In this document: positions 44,987 through 54,630 of the stretch, one piece after another
Layout of the letters: each line of letters opens with the position of its first letter
How positions within the stretch are numbered: the first letter of the stretch is position 1
NCBI RefSeq assembly: GCF_024810105.1
Contig: NZ_JANUDX010000001.1
Span: 868,001-932,000, forward strand
DNA from: Stenotrophomonas sp. BIGb0135
Lineage (GTDB): Bacteria; Pseudomonadota; Gammaproteobacteria; Xanthomonadales; Xanthomonadaceae
Direction of reading: 5' to 3'
DNA length: 64,000 nt
Translations under genes and position numbers: made by a program
The notes under the pieces: generated by a model
Told to the model about the DNA's origin: nothing
Seen by the model: the letters and a program-made list of their open reading frames with translations, nothing else
Databases searched by the model: none

Positions 44987-46015
44987 ATGATAACCGCAGG
45001 CCCCCATTCCATGCAGCTTTCCGCCACGCCCCTGCCCACCCCCGTGCGCTGGCAACAGCTGTGGCGCCAGGCGGTCCGCGACCCGCGCGCGCTGCTGGAA
45101 CAGCTCGGCCTGGACCCGGATGCCCTGCCCCTGTCGGCCGAGGCCGCCAGCCAGTTCGCGTTGCGGGTGCCACAGGGTTTCATTGCCCGCATGCGCCATG
45201 GCGACCGCCACGACCCGTTGCTGCGCCAGGTGCTGCCGGTCAGCGATGAAATGCAGGTGGTGCCCGGCTTCAGCCTGGATGCGGTCGGCGACGGGCTGGC
45301 CAGGAAGGCCACCGGGGTGATCCAGAAATACCGCGGCCGCGCCCTGCTGGTGACCACCGGCAGCTGCGCGATCAACTGCCGCTACTGCTTCCGCCGGCAC
45401 TTCGACTACGGCACCGAGAACGCGGCCCGCGAAGGCTGGCGCGACGCGGTCGAGGCGATCGCCCAGGACCCGGACATCGACGAGGTGATCCTGTCCGGCG
45501 GCGACCCGCTGTCGCTGGCGACCCACAAGCTGGTCGAGCTGACCGACGCCCTGCGGCAGATCCCGCACCTGCGCCGCCTGCGCATCCACAGCCGGCTGCC
45601 GGTGGTGCTGCCCGAACGCGTGGACGAGGACCTGGTGCAGTGGATGGCCAGCCTGCCGTGGCCATTGGCCTTCGTGATCCACGCCAACCACGCCAACGAG
45701 TTCGATGCCGACGTCGACGCGGCGATGGGCCGCCTGCGCGGCGCCGGCGCCACCCTGCTCAACCAGGCGGTGCTGTTGCGCGGGGTCAACGATTCCCTGG
45801 AGGCCCTGCAGGCGTTGAGCGAGCGCAGTTTCGCCGCCGGCGTGCTGCCCTACTACCTGTACCAGGTGGACCGGGTCGAAGGCGTGGCCCATTTCGAGGT
45901 CAGCGATGACACCGCCAAGGACCTGCACGCGCAGCTGACCGCGCGGCTGTCCGGTTACCTGGTGCCGAAGCTGGTGCGCGAAATTGCCGGGGACAGCAGC
46001 AAGCGCCCGGTCTGA
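44987..46015 (+). CDS. epmB: EF-P (R)-beta-lysylation protein EpmB (lysine 2,3-aminomutase family)
   Basis: A 342-residue radical-SAM enzyme. The [4Fe-4S] motif CAINCRYC places Cys127, Cys131 and Cys134. [16 protein letters not shown] and [12 protein letters not shown] are typical of EpmB, and [19 protein letters not shown] binds PLP region. It converts (S)-alpha-lysine to (R)-beta-lysine for EF-P modification. It lacks the long C-terminal tail of catabolic lysine aminomutases. The ATG at 44987 has no clear ribosome-binding site; an in-frame ATG at 45011 may be the true start. Confidence 0.93.
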   Translation: MITAGPHSMQLSATPLPTPVRWQQLWRQAVRDPRALLEQLGLDPDALPLSAEAASQFALRVPQGFIARMRHGDRHDPLLRQVLPVSDEMQVVPGFSLDAVGDGLARKATGVIQKYRGRALLVTTGSCAINCRYCFRRHFDYGTENAAREGWRDAVEAIAQDPDIDEVILSGGDPLSLATHKLVELTDALRQIPHLRRLRIHSRLPVVLPERVDEDLVQWMASLPWPLAFVIHANHANEFDADVDAAMGRLRGAGATLLNQAVLLRGVNDSLEALQALSERSFAAGVLPYYLYQVDRVEGVAHFEVSDDTAKDLHAQLTARLSGYLVPKLVREIAGDSSKRPV

Positions 46016-46044
46016 GCGCGCCCGGTGGTGATGCAGGGGGCGGC

Positions 46045-46063
46045 ATCCACGCAGGGCGTGGAT
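46045..46063. repeat. REP-like palindrome between epmB and GGDEF-EAL gene
   Basis: ATCCACGC-AGG-GCGTGGAT: same arms as the units of the array at 35819. It lies between the convergent stops at 46015 and 46071 and probably serves as a shared transcript end. Confidence 0.7.
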
Positions 46064-46070
46064 CTGCCCC

Positions 46071-48197
46071 CTAGATGCCGGATTCGATCATCTGCACCAC
46101 GTCGGTGGCGCTGATCGGGTGGCTCAGCCAGTAGCCCTGGGCCAGGTCGCAGCCGCGCTGGGCCAGCAGGTCGAACTGCACTTCCTGCTCGATGCCCTCG
46201 GCCACCACGGTGATGCCCAGGGCGTGGGCCATGGCGATGATCGCGGTGGTGAGGGCCAGGTCGTCCGGGTCGCGCTGCATGTCGGCCACGAAACTCTTGT
46301 CGATCTTGACCCCGTCCACCGGCACCTGGCGCAGGTGGCTCAGGCCCGAGAAGCCGGTCCCGAAGTCATCCAGCCACACCTTCACCCCGGTGCGGTGCAG
46401 CTTGTCGAGCAGGGCCGCGGCGAGCATTTCATCGCCGATCACCGCTGTCTCGGTCAGCTCCAGGTGCAGCCGCGAGGCCGGCAGGCCGGTATCGCGCAGG
46501 CAGTCGGCGACCAGGCTGGGCAGTTCGCCGCCACGCAACTGGCGCGGGGAGACGTTGACCGACACGAACAGGCCTTCGCCGTCCACGCCATGCGGCCACT
46601 GCACCGCCTCCATGCAGGCCGCGCGCAGCACCTTGGGGCCGATCACTTCGATCAGGCCGCTCTGCTCGGCCACTTCAATGAACACCGACGGCGGGATCGT
46701 GCCCAGGGTCGGGTGCTGCCAGCGCAGCAGCACCTCCACCCCGACCATGCGCCGGTCGCGGGTGCGGAAGATCGGCTGGTAGACCAGGCGCAGCTCACCG
46801 CGCTCCCACGCCCCACGCAGCTCCTGTTCCATGTGCACGCGGCGCTCGACCGCATGGTCCATGGCCCGGCTGTAGTAGCGGTAGCAGTTCTTGCCGGCCA
46901 TCTTGGCCTGGTACATCGCGATGTCGCCGTTCTTGAGCAGCGTGGTCGCATCGGCGGCGTCGTCGGGGAACAAGGTCACGCCGATCGAGGTGCCCAGGAA
47001 CAGCTCCCGGCCCTGCACGAACAGCGGCTTGCCCAGCTCGCGCACCAGGATCTCGGCCAGCTGGCGCGCGCTGGCGGCCACGTCGCCCTCGCCCAGCAGG
47101 ATCACGAATTCATCGCCGCCGAAGCGGGCCAGCAGGGCGTCGTCGCCGCCGGCCTGGGCCACGGCGGTGCTGATGCGCTGGGCGAACTGCAGCAACGCCT
47201 CGTCGCCGGCCTCGTGGCCGAGGGTGTCGTTGACCCGCTTGAAATCGTCCATGTCGGCAAACAGCAACGCCAGACGGTGGTTGGAGGCGCGCGCAGCCAT
47301 CAGCCGATGGTCCAGCGCCTCGCGGAACGCCAGCCGGTTGGTCAGCCCGGTCAGCGCATCGGTGTAGGCCATGCGCCGCACTTCGCGGTCGTGGCGGGCG
47401 ATCGACTCGCTCATCCGGCCGAACGCGCGCACCAGTTCGCCCACCTCATCCTGGCGCTTGCTCTGCTGCAGCTGTGGCCGGTAGTCGCCCGCCTCGATCT
47501 GGCGGGCGGCCGCGGCCAGCAAGCGGATCGGGGTGACCAGGGTGCGCTGCACGTAGATGATCACGCCCACGCCGATGCCCAGCAGCAGGCCGAGCATCAG
47601 CAGCAGCCAGCCCAGGTGGCGCTTGCCGACCTGCTGCAGGCGGTCGCCGAGGGTCTGGTTGGCGCGGTGCTCCATGGCCTGCACGTCATCCAGCGCCATG
47701 CCTACCCGGACCCCGCCGATACGCTGGTTGCCGATCATGATCGGCATCGCGTTGTCGAGTACCTTGGGCGACTCCTGGACCACCAGCGCGCGCGCCGCGA
47801 CCGCCCCGGCGGCCAGCGGATCGCTCATCGGCCGGCCGAAGTCGATCACCTCGGTGGAGCCGTCGTGGACCAGCTTGCCGTCCTCGTCGAAGACCAGCAC
47901 GTAGCGCACCACCTGCTGCCGCGAGGTATTGCGGACCAGGGCGCCGACCTGTTCCAGGTCGTTGTAATACAGCGGGTTGGCCAGCGCGTCGGACAGCTCG
48001 CGCGCCAGGGCTTCGCCGCGACTGCGCACGCTGCGGTCGAACAGATCGTGGATGACGTTGCCGCTGAGGTGCTTGACCTCATCCTGCATGGCCGCCTGGC
48101 GACCGAGCACCACCGCCACGATCGCGATCACCACCAGCATCGCGCCGCTCATCGCCAGCACGAAGCGTGCCTGCATTCCCGAACCCAACAGCCTCAT
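46071..48197 (-). CDS. Membrane GGDEF-EAL protein (cyclic di-GMP turnover)
   Basis: A 708-residue inner-membrane protein. One helix near residues 12-32 and another near 195-217 bracket a periplasmic sensor domain. A HAMP domain (about 218-270) follows. The GGDEF domain has an intact RFGGDEF near residue 357 but no obvious RxxD inhibitory site before it. The EAL-type domain (about 455-705) reads EVL instead of EAL near residue 488, with SVNVSPRQL, LELTETAV and DDFGTGFSGLSHL intact, so phosphodiesterase activity is plausible. The ATG overlaps the stop of the PhnD-like gene by 4 bases, linking a periplasmic binding protein to c-di-GMP output. Confidence 0.92.
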   Translation of the reverse strand: MRLLGSGMQARFVLAMSGAMLVVIAIVAVVLGRQAAMQDEVKHLSGNVIHDLFDRSVRSRGEALARELSDALANPLYYNDLEQVGALVRNTSRQQVVRYVLVFDEDGKLVHDGSTEVIDFGRPMSDPLAAGAVAARALVVQESPKVLDNAMPIMIGNQRIGGVRVGMALDDVQAMEHRANQTLGDRLQQVGKRHLGWLLLMLGLLLGIGVGVIIYVQRTLVTPIRLLAAAARQIEAGDYRPQLQQSKRQDEVGELVRAFGRMSESIARHDREVRRMAYTDALTGLTNRLAFREALDHRLMAARASNHRLALLFADMDDFKRVNDTLGHEAGDEALLQFAQRISTAVAQAGGDDALLARFGGDEFVILLGEGDVAASARQLAEILVRELGKPLFVQGRELFLGTSIGVTLFPDDAADATTLLKNGDIAMYQAKMAGKNCYRYYSRAMDHAVERRVHMEQELRGAWERGELRLVYQPIFRTRDRRMVGVEVLLRWQHPTLGTIPPSVFIEVAEQSGLIEVIGPKVLRAACMEAVQWPHGVDGEGLFVSVNVSPRQLRGGELPSLVADCLRDTGLPASRLHLELTETAVIGDEMLAAALLDKLHRTGVKVWLDDFGTGFSGLSHLRQVPVDGVKIDKSFVADMQRDPDDLALTTAIIAMAHALGITVVAEGIEQEVQFDLLAQRGCDLAQGYWLSHPISATDVVQMIESGI

Positions 48198-49123
48198 TCC
48201 ACTTCCATCCGCACGCGAGCCAGCCCTAGTTTCAGTTGATCCAACCGGTGCTGCATCTGCGCATCCACCCGATGGAACCCGGACGTACCAAAAAACGTCT
48301 GCAACGCATCCTGCGCCTGCGGATCGCCGGCGGCCTCCAGCAACACCTGCTGCAGGCGCTCGCGCACCTTCGCATCGAGATCGGCGCGCACCACTTCCAC
48401 TGCCCGCGGGAACGGCTCGGTGCGGTGGATCACGCGGAAGTCGCGCAGGTAGCTGGCCGGGATCCGATGGCCGTCGGTCCAGTCCACGCTGCTCACGGCG
48501 CCGGCATCGACCACGCCCTTGTGGACCAGCGTGGCGATATTGCCCTCGCTGCGCGCGAACACATAGCCCACGGTGTCGGGGGCGGCCGCATCGCGCGCGG
48601 ACAACAGGATCTCCGGGGTCAGGCCCTGCTCCAGCAACGTCATCACCGGCACCAGGTAGGCACTGGTGGAGGCCACGTTCTGCAAGGCGAGGGTGTGGCC
48701 CTTGAGGTCGGCCAGGGACACGATCGGGCTGCCGCGGCGCACGAAGAACACGGTGTGGTAGTCGCGCACGCCACTGCGCTCGGTCAGCAGCAGCGGCTGG
48801 GCGCCACTGCGCATGCCCAGCGCCACGGCGGTGCCGGAGGTCTCGGTGACCCAGTCAACGCGGCCGCGGCGCAGGTAGCTGGCCATCTGCTGGGCGTCGG
48901 GCGCCATCAGGATGCGACCTTCGGTAATGCCGACATCGCGCATGCGCGGGACCACGTAATCGAGCAGGGGCTGCAGTTGCGCATAGTGTGACTTGGGGTT
49001 GTCGCTGATCCGTCCCAGCACCAGCACGTTGTGGGGACCGGCAGCGGCGGATCCGGTCATCAAGGCGATGGCCAGACACAGCAGACCTCCCTGCAACAGC
49101 CATCGCAGACCCGGCACTCCCAT
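48194..49123 (-). CDS. PhnD-like periplasmic substrate-binding protein
   Basis: A 309-residue exported protein with signal peptide (GGLLCLAIALMTGSAAAG). The mature part has the PhnD/phosphonate-binding-like type II fold: VLVLGRISDNPKSHYAQLQPLLDYV, DWVTETSGTAVAL, LADLKGHTLALQNVASTSAY and VDAGAVSSVDW. No ABC permease or ATPase is nearby. It is translationally coupled to the GGDEF-EAL gene, so it probably presents a ligand to that receptor's periplasmic domain. Ligand unknown; phosphate, phosphonate or another oxyanion is possible. Confidence 0.85.
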   Translation of the reverse strand: MGVPGLRWLLQGGLLCLAIALMTGSAAAGPHNVLVLGRISDNPKSHYAQLQPLLDYVVPRMRDVGITEGRILMAPDAQQMASYLRRGRVDWVTETSGTAVALGMRSGAQPLLLTERSGVRDYHTVFFVRRGSPIVSLADLKGHTLALQNVASTSAYLVPVMTLLEQGLTPEILLSARDAAAPDTVGYVFARSEGNIATLVHKGVVDAGAVSSVDWTDGHRIPASYLRDFRVIHRTEPFPRAVEVVRADLDAKVRERLQQVLLEAAGDPQAQDALQTFFGTSGFHRVDAQMQHRLDQLKLGLARVRMEVE

Positions 49124-49179
49124 TCGCCCCCCCCAAGGAATCCGAACAGCCTACCCGAAAAAATGAGAACTGCGTCAGC

Positions 49180-49950
49180 TCATTCGGGCGTATTGTTGGC
49201 CAATCGCGCCATCCGCTGTGCATCGGCGAGGATGCCGCGCAGCAGGCGGACTTCCTGTTCGCTCAGTTCGGTACGCAGGAACAGGCGGCGCAGCTTGCGC
49301 ATCGCCGAATCCGGGGCGCGGCCCTTGTGGAAATCGATTTCGTCCAGGGTCTGGCCAAGCTGGCCGAACAGGCCCTCGACCTGGGCGTGGCTGGCCGGTT
49401 GTTCGCGGTGTTCGGGATCGGCCGGGGCGGCGCCTTCGACGCCACCGAGCACGGCCATGCGCAGCTCATAGGCCAGCACCTGGACGGCGGCGGCCAGGTT
49501 GAGCGAGCTGAAATCGGGGTGGGACGGGATATGCACGGCCAGGTGGCACAGCTGCAGTTCTTCATTGGTGAGGCCGGTGCGCTCGCGGCCAAACACGAAC
49601 GCCACTTCGGCGCCCGGCTCGGCGGCCTTGGCCAGGGCGCGCTGGGCGGCCACGGTGGGCAGCAGCTCTTCAAGCTGGACGCGGCGGGCACGGGCAGTGC
49701 AGCCCAGCACCAGGGTGCAATCGGCCACGGCCTCGGCCAGGGTAGCCACGACCGGGGCATCGCCGAGCACGTCCTCGGCACCGGCCGAGCGCCTGAACGC
49801 TTCTTCATCCAGCGGCTTTTCCGGGGCCACCAGGACCAGCCGGCCCAGGCCCATGGTCTTCATGGCGCGCGCCGCGGCGCCCATGTTGCCGGGGTGCTGG
49901 GTGCCGACGAGGACGAATCGGATACGGGAAGGAGCGGTTTCAATGGACAT
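49180..49950 (-). CDS. trmJ: tRNA (cytidine/uridine-2'-O)-methyltransferase TrmJ
   Basis: A 256-residue SPOUT-class methyltransferase modifying position 32 of tRNAs. The N-terminal domain opens [25 protein letters not shown] (residues about 9-33) and has [18 protein letters not shown] and [19 protein letters not shown], the trefoil-knot SAM site. The C-terminal ~80 residues are the helical TrmJ extension. The ATG at 49950 starts [11 protein letters not shown]. It is divergent from suhB with a 121-base gap. Confidence 0.93.
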   Translation of the reverse strand: MSIETAPSRIRFVLVGTQHPGNMGAAARAMKTMGLGRLVLVAPEKPLDEEAFRRSAGAEDVLGDAPVVATLAEAVADCTLVLGCTARARRVQLEELLPTVAAQRALAKAAEPGAEVAFVFGRERTGLTNEELQLCHLAVHIPSHPDFSSLNLAAAVQVLAYELRMAVLGGVEGAAPADPEHREQPASHAQVEGLFGQLGQTLDEIDFHKGRAPDSAMRKLRRLFLRTELSEQEVRLLRGILADAQRMARLANNTPE

Positions 49951-50071
49951 GAACAGGCCAAACGCGAGCAGACAAGCCACAGATGGTAAACTGTGCGACC
50001 GGCCTCTGCGCCGGGACCGCTCTTTTCCCCCGCCAGTACCCCCTACTCTGCCTTTCCGGGAGCTTTTCGCC

Positions 50072-50899
50072 ATGCAGAAACCCGCCGTCACCGTCATGGT
50101 CAAGGCCGCCCGCCTCGCCGGCAACGTCCTGTTGCGCAACATCAACAAGCTCGAGGCGTTGAACGTCGTGCAGAAGGGGCGCATGGACTATGCCAGTGAA
50201 GTCGATGCGGATGCGGAAAAGGTCATCATCAAGGAACTCAAGCGCGCCTATCCCGAGTACGGGATCATGGCCGAGGAAGGCGGCGTGCAGGCCGTGAACC
50301 GGTACATGTGGGTGATCGACCCGCTGGACGGCACCAGCAACTACCTGCGCGGCTTCCCGCACTACTGCGTGTCGATCGCCCTGGTCGAGAACGGCGAGCC
50401 GATCGACGCGGTGATCTTCGATCCGCTCCGCAATGAGCTGTTCACCGCCAGCCGGGGTGCAGGCGCGGTGCTGAACGACCGTCGCATCCGCGTGGCCGAC
50501 CGCAAGGACATGGCCGGGGCGATGATCCACACCGGTTTCGCCCCGCGCGAGCGTCAGCGTACGAGCGCGCAGTTGAAGGCGGTCGACGCGCTGCTGGTGC
50601 ACGCCGAAGACGTGCGCCGCACCGGTTCGGCAGCCCTGGACCTGGCCTACGTGGCGTGCGGTCGTGCCGATGCGTATTTCGAGGCCGGCGTGAAGGCCTG
50701 GGACATCGCCGCCGGCGTGCTGCTGGTCCGCGAGGCCGGCGGTCGGGTCTGCGATTTCAAGGGCGCCACGCCGGCCCGCATGGACAGCCGTGGCCCGGAG
50801 ACCCAGCAGATCGTGGCGGGCAACGTGAAGAACACCGACGTGCTGCAGAAGGTGCTGGTCAACACCGGCTACGCGGCCGAGTTCGACGCCAAGTTCTGA
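50072..50899 (+). CDS. suhB: Inositol-1-monophosphatase family protein SuhB
   Basis: A 275-residue member of the FIG superfamily. Metal motifs are [24 protein letters not shown] and [18 protein letters not shown]. In E. coli SuhB also works in rRNA antitermination with RNA polymerase; this protein has typical SuhB length and sequence. GGGAGC lies about 8 bases before the ATG. A stable TTCG-loop terminator follows 27 bases after the stop. Confidence 0.94.
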   Translation: MQKPAVTVMVKAARLAGNVLLRNINKLEALNVVQKGRMDYASEVDADAEKVIIKELKRAYPEYGIMAEEGGVQAVNRYMWVIDPLDGTSNYLRGFPHYCVSIALVENGEPIDAVIFDPLRNELFTASRGAGAVLNDRRIRVADRKDMAGAMIHTGFAPRERQRTSAQLKAVDALLVHAEDVRRTGSAALDLAYVACGRADAYFEAGVKAWDIAAGVLLVREAGGRVCDFKGATPARMDSRGPETQQIVAGNVKNTDVLQKVLVNTGYAAEFDAKF

Positions 50900-50925
50900 T
50901 CCACCGCTTGTGCGACACCTCGACG

Positions 50926-50950
50926 ACGGCGCCTTCGGGCGCCGTTGTTG
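50926..50950 (+). terminator. suhB terminator
   Basis: ACGGCGCC-TTCG-GGCGCCGT, an 8-base stem with a TTCG tetraloop followed by TTGTTGTTT. Confidence 0.85.
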
Positions 50951-51043
50951 TTTGGGTGGCCGGCCTTGGTGGGTGGTGGGTGGTGGGCAAGTGCAACGTC
51001 AACGGCCAGGTCAACCGCTGCGGATGTGCGCCTGGGTCGGGCT

Positions 51044-51152
51044 GGGCGGGGGTGGGTGAGGCCGCGGGGCACGCTGCAAGTACGTCCATGTAAGCTCCTT
51101 TTGCGCCATCCATGGCGCAAAACGGGCCCCGCGACCTCACCCACCCCCGCCC
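51044..51152. repeat. Nested 109-base inverted repeat between suhB and htpX
   Basis: Outer arms of 27 bases (51044-51070 and 51126-51152) match with one mismatch; the core is GGTGGGTGAGG/CCTCACCCACC. The 55-base centre contains a second perfect palindrome, TTTTGCGCCAT-CC-ATGGCGCAAAA (51099-51122), and the phrase TACGTCCATGTAAGCTCC. No gene fits. The flanks (50951-51043 and 51153-51298) hold G/T-rich repeats of GGTGGGT and nothing else I recognise. Confidence 0.85.
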
Positions 51153-51298
51153 CAGACAGTTGGCTGGTGGTTTTTTGCAGGCAAGCAAGGCGAGACGAGA
51201 CGCAGCGAATGGGGTTCGGTTGTCCTGTACCTGCTGGCTTGCCCGCAGATACACCCACGCTTATGGCGGTGGATCTGGCGTTGGACGAAGAACCCAAA

Positions 51299-51326
51299 AA
51301 AACGCCCGGCCGAAGCCGGGCGTTTT
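51299..51326. terminator. Bidirectional terminator between suhB and htpX
   Basis: AAAACGCCCGGC-CGAA-GCCGGGCGTTTT, a perfect 12-base stem with a CGAA loop. It lies 26 bases after the htpX stop (minus strand) and also faces rightward transcripts. Confidence 0.9.
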
Positions 51327-51351
51327 CATTTCAGCGTGGCTGGCGCAGGAA

Positions 51352-52224
51352 TCAGCTGACGGTGGCGCCTGCCGCCTTCAGCGCAGCGATGCGTTCTTCC
51401 AGCGGCGGGTGGCTCATGAAGAGCTTCTTCGCGGTCGAGCCGGCGATGCCGAATGCCGCGATCTGGGTGGGCAGCGTGCTCTGGCCATGGTTGAGCTTCA
51501 GGCGCTCCAGCGCCGCGATCATCTTCTGGCGGCCGGCCAGGTGGGCACCGCCCGCGTCGGCACGGAACTCGCGGTGACGCGAGAACCACATCGAAATCAC
51601 CGTCGCGCCCAGGCCGAACACCATCTCCAGCACGAACACGATGATGTAGTAGGCGAAGCCGCGGCCACCGCCCTCGCGGTTGCCCGAGATCGCACTGTCG
51701 ATGAACCCGCCGACGATGCGCGCGAGCACGATGACGAAGGTATTCAGCACGCCCTGCAGCAACGCCATCGTGATCATGTCGCCGTTGGCCACGTGCGCGA
51801 TCTCGTGGCCCAGCACCGCCTCGGCCTCGTCCTCGCTCATGTTGTGCAGCAGCCCGGTGGACACTGCCACCAGGGCCTTGTTGCGGTTGGCACCGGTGGC
51901 GAAGGCATTGATTTCCGGGCCATCGTAGACCGCCACTTCCGGCATCCCGATACCCGCTTCGCGCGCCTGGCGTTCGACGGTGGCCAGCAGCCAGCGCTCG
52001 GTCGGATTGCGCGGCTCGGTGATCACCACCGCACCGGTGGAGCGCTTGGCCATCCACTTGGACAGCAGCAGCGAGATGAAGGAACCGCCAAAGCCGAAGA
52101 TGGCCGCCATCACCAGCAGACCGCTCATCTGGCCCGGGTTGACGCCCAGCACCGACATGACGATGCCCGCCAGGACCAGCACGGCAAGGTTGGTCAGAAG
52201 GAAGAGGGCAATACGACTGAACAT
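51352..52224 (-). CDS. htpX: Membrane zinc metalloprotease HtpX
   Basis: A 290-residue inner-membrane protease of the M48 family. Two helices lie near residues 7-25 and 35-55, the zinc motif HEIAH is at 140-144, two more helices follow (about 155-205), and the third ligand is Glu in [18 protein letters not shown]. It degrades misfolded membrane proteins with FtsH. The ATG at 52224 gives the normal N-terminus [12 protein letters not shown]. It is divergent from gluQ with a 93-base gap. Confidence 0.96.
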   Translation of the reverse strand: MFSRIALFLLTNLAVLVLAGIVMSVLGVNPGQMSGLLVMAAIFGFGGSFISLLLSKWMAKRSTGAVVITEPRNPTERWLLATVERQAREAGIGMPEVAVYDGPEINAFATGANRNKALVAVSTGLLHNMSEDEAEAVLGHEIAHVANGDMITMALLQGVLNTFVIVLARIVGGFIDSAISGNREGGGRGFAYYIIVFVLEMVFGLGATVISMWFSRHREFRADAGGAHLAGRQKMIAALERLKLNHGQSTLPTQIAAFGIAGSTAKKLFMSHPPLEERIAALKAAGATVS

Positions 52225-52317
52225 GGGGAAATAACGCTCATTGGAGGTTGATGACTGCAAATCTGCGGGGACTTCATGTTGAATTCAAGTCGCAAACTGA
52301 CCGACGATTCATAGTTC

Positions 52318-53202
52318 ATGTCCATCTCCCCCTACCGCGGCCGCTTCGCGCCCTCGCCCACCGGTCCCCTGCACCCCGGCTCCCTGCTGGCGGCCCTGGG
52401 TAGTTGGCTGCTGGCCCGGCATGCCCGGGGGCAGTGGCTGGTGCGGATCGAGGACGTCGACCCGCCGCGCACCGTGCCCGGCGCGGTTGACCAGCAACTG
52501 GCCACCCTGGCCGCCCTGGGCCTGGCCAGCGATGGGCCGATCGTCCATCAGCGCCAGCGCGACGCCCTTTACCAGCAGGCCCTCGACCGCCTGCTCGCCG
52601 ACGGCAAGGCCTTTGCCTGCCATTGCAGCCGCAGCGACCTGGCCGACGCGGGCGGCATCCATCATCACTGCGTGGCACGCAGCGCGCGGGCGCAACCGGC
52701 CATCCGGCTGCGCGTGCCGCCGGGCAGCACCGTCGCCTTCGTGGACGGACTGCGCGGCGCGATCCAGCAGGACGTGTACGCCGAGGTGGGCGACTTCGTG
52801 CTGCGCCGGGCCGACGGCTACTGGGCCTACCAACTCGCGGTGGTGGTGGACGATCATGCCCAGGGCATCACCGATGTCGTGCGCGGCGCCGACCTGCTGG
52901 ACTCCACTCCGCGCCAGATCCTGTTGCAGCGGGCGCTCGGCCTGCCCACCCCGGCTTACCTGCACCTGCCGCTGCTGCTGGATGACACCGGCCGCAAGCT
53001 GTCCAAGTCCGAGGCCGCGCACCCGCTCGACCCGGCCCATCCCCTGCCCGCCCTGCGCCAGGCCTGGGCCGCGCTCGGCCAGGACCCGGGCTGTCTCCCC
53101 GCCGACGGCAGCCCGGCCGCACTGCTGGCCCGTGCCAGCGCGGGGTTCGACCCGGCGCGCCTGCCCCGCCACGACATCGGCCCGGCCATGCCGCCGGCCT
53201 GA
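52318..53202 (+). CDS. gluQ: Glutamyl-Q tRNA(Asp) synthetase
   Basis: A 294-residue truncated class I glutamyl-tRNA synthetase lacking an anticodon domain. The HIGH-like motif is in [16 protein letters not shown] (residues 8-23). Zinc-site residues are in ACHCSRSDL and HHHCVARS. The KMSKS-like loop is KLSKSE. It attaches glutamate to queuosine in tRNA(Asp). queG, also needed for queuosine, lies at 62807 in this window, but the two are not an operon. Confidence 0.94.
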   Translation: MSISPYRGRFAPSPTGPLHPGSLLAALGSWLLARHARGQWLVRIEDVDPPRTVPGAVDQQLATLAALGLASDGPIVHQRQRDALYQQALDRLLADGKAFACHCSRSDLADAGGIHHHCVARSARAQPAIRLRVPPGSTVAFVDGLRGAIQQDVYAEVGDFVLRRADGYWAYQLAVVVDDHAQGITDVVRGADLLDSTPRQILLQRALGLPTPAYLHLPLLLDDTGRKLSKSEAAHPLDPAHPLPALRQAWAALGQDPGCLPADGSPAALLARASAGFDPARLPRHDIGPAMPPA

Positions 53203-53273
53203 TACCCATCGCCGCAGCGATGTTGCAGAATCGCTTTCCCCCTTGTTGGCCCTGCCTTTCGGAGTAGCTGCTC

Positions 53274-54014
53274 ATGACATCTCGCGTCGCACTGGTCACC
53301 GGCGGAACCGGCGGCATCGGTACCGCCATCTGCCAACGCCTGGCCGACCAGGGCCATCGGGTCGCCACCAATTACCGTGACCATGCCAAAGCCCTGGCAT
53401 GGCGCGAGATGATGCTGGCGCGCGGCTGCGACGTGGCGATCTTTCCCGGCGACGTCGCCGACCCGGATACCGCCGAGGCCATGGTCCATGCCGTGGAAGC
53501 GGCACTGGGCCCGATCGAGATCCTGGTCAACAACGCCGGCATCACCCGTGACACCACCTTCCATCGCATGCGCGCGGACCAGTGGCACGACGTCATCAAC
53601 ACCAACCTCAACTCGGTGTTCAACGTGACCCGCCCGGTGATCGAAGGCATGCGCCGCCGCGGCTGGGGCCGGGTCATCCAGATCAGCTCGATCAACGGCT
53701 TGAAGGGCCAGTACGGCCAGGCCAACTACGCCGCCGCCAAGGCCGGCATGCACGGTTTCACCATCTCCCTGGCCCGCGAGAACGCCGGCTTCGGGATCAC
53801 CGTCAATACGATTTCGCCGGGCTACGTGGCCACCGACATGGTGATGGCCGTGCCCGACGAAGTGCGCGCCAAAATCATCGCCGACATCCCCACCGGCCGC
53901 CTCGGCAAGCCGGAGGAAATCGCCTACGCCGTTGCCTTCCTGGTCAACGAGGAAGCCTCGTGGATCACCGGCTCGAACCTGGACATCAACGGCGGCCACC
54001 ACATGGGCTGGTAG
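53274..54014 (+). CDS. phbB: Acetoacetyl-CoA reductase (PhbB type)
   Basis: A 246-residue SDR enzyme. The NADPH site is VTGGTGGIGTAI (residues 8-19). NNAGITRD and the catalytic Ser, Tyr and Lys (QISSINGLKGQYGQ, then NYAAAKAG) are present. KGQYGQ and GYVATDMV are typical of PhbB. It reduces acetoacetyl-CoA to (R)-3-hydroxybutyryl-CoA for polyhydroxybutyrate. The TAG stop at 54012-54014 is part of the GTAG head of the first REP unit. phaR lies beyond the REP array; no synthase gene is adjacent. Confidence 0.93.
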   Translation: MTSRVALVTGGTGGIGTAICQRLADQGHRVATNYRDHAKALAWREMMLARGCDVAIFPGDVADPDTAEAMVHAVEAALGPIEILVNNAGITRDTTFHRMRADQWHDVINTNLNSVFNVTRPVIEGMRRRGWGRVIQISSINGLKGQYGQANYAAAKAGMHGFTISLARENAGFGITVNTISPGYVATDMVMAVPDEVRAKIIADIPTGRLGKPEEIAYAVAFLVNEEASWITGSNLDINGGHHMGW

Positions 54015-54406
54015 AGCCGACCGTTGGTCGGCTGCCTCCCGGCCAACGTAGAGCCGACCGTTGGTCGGCTGCCTCCAGGCAACGCAGAGCCAACCGTTGG
54101 TCCGCTGCCTTCCGGCAACGTAGAGCCAACCGTTGGTCGGCTGCCTTCCGGCAACGTAGAGCCAACCGTTGGTCGGCTGCCTCCAGGCAACGTAGAGCCG
54201 ACCGTTGGTCGGCTGCCTTCAGGGCAACGTAGAGCCGACCGTTGGTCGGCTGCCTTCAGGGCAACGTAGAGCCGACCGTTGGTCGGCTGCCTTCCCGACA
54301 ACGCAGAGCCAACCGTTGGTCGGCTGCCTTCAGGCAACGTAGAGCCGACCGTTGGTCGGCTGCCTTGCAGCAGCGCATAGAGCAGCCGACCAACGGTCGG
54401 CTCTAT
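54011..54406 (+). repeat. Eleven-unit REP array between phbB and phaR
   Basis: Ten same-direction units start at 54011, 54048, 54084, 54120, 54156, 54192, 54229, 54266, 54303 and 54339 (period 36-37 bases), and one opposed unit closes the array (54378-54406). The palindrome is AGCCGACC-GTT-GGTCGGCT; several units read AGCCAACC, and two have GCAG instead of GTAG. The linker (CTGCCTTCAGGCAAC and variants) is repeated too. Confidence 0.95.
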
Positions 54407-54630
54407 GGAATCCGCGCGGGCAATACGCTACGGGCGATGTTCGAGAAAACGTTTGCAGGCCCATCCGGCTACAGCCCCGCCATGGAACCGGAAAATGCTG
54501 CACCCCGCGCAGATCCATGCTGCGCAACACGAATCGGCCGCGATACCCCGCCGCATGGGCCTTTCGGCGGTTGCATGTGCTGCTGCACTGCGCCATGCTG
54601 CGCGCCTACTGTGTGCTGAGTGACCGTTTC
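54407..54630. other. Leader region of phaR
   Basis: About 220 bases without a gene. It should contain the phaR promoter. The stretch TGCTGCTGCACTGCGCC near 54578-54594 is rich in TGC/GCA words like those reported for PhaR operators, which would fit autoregulation; I cannot define an operator with confidence. Confidence 0.35.

Noticed and set aside
46119..48239. A 706-codon plus-strand frame opposite the GGDEF-EAL gene
   Set aside because: His/Gln/Ala-rich without any motif; the minus-strand gene has intact GGDEF and EAL-type motifs.
54011..54406. CRISPR-like periodic array
   Set aside because: The 36-37 base period is suggestive, but the linkers are repeated too, so there are no unique spacers. 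Each unit is a GTAG-headed palindrome and no cas gene is present.
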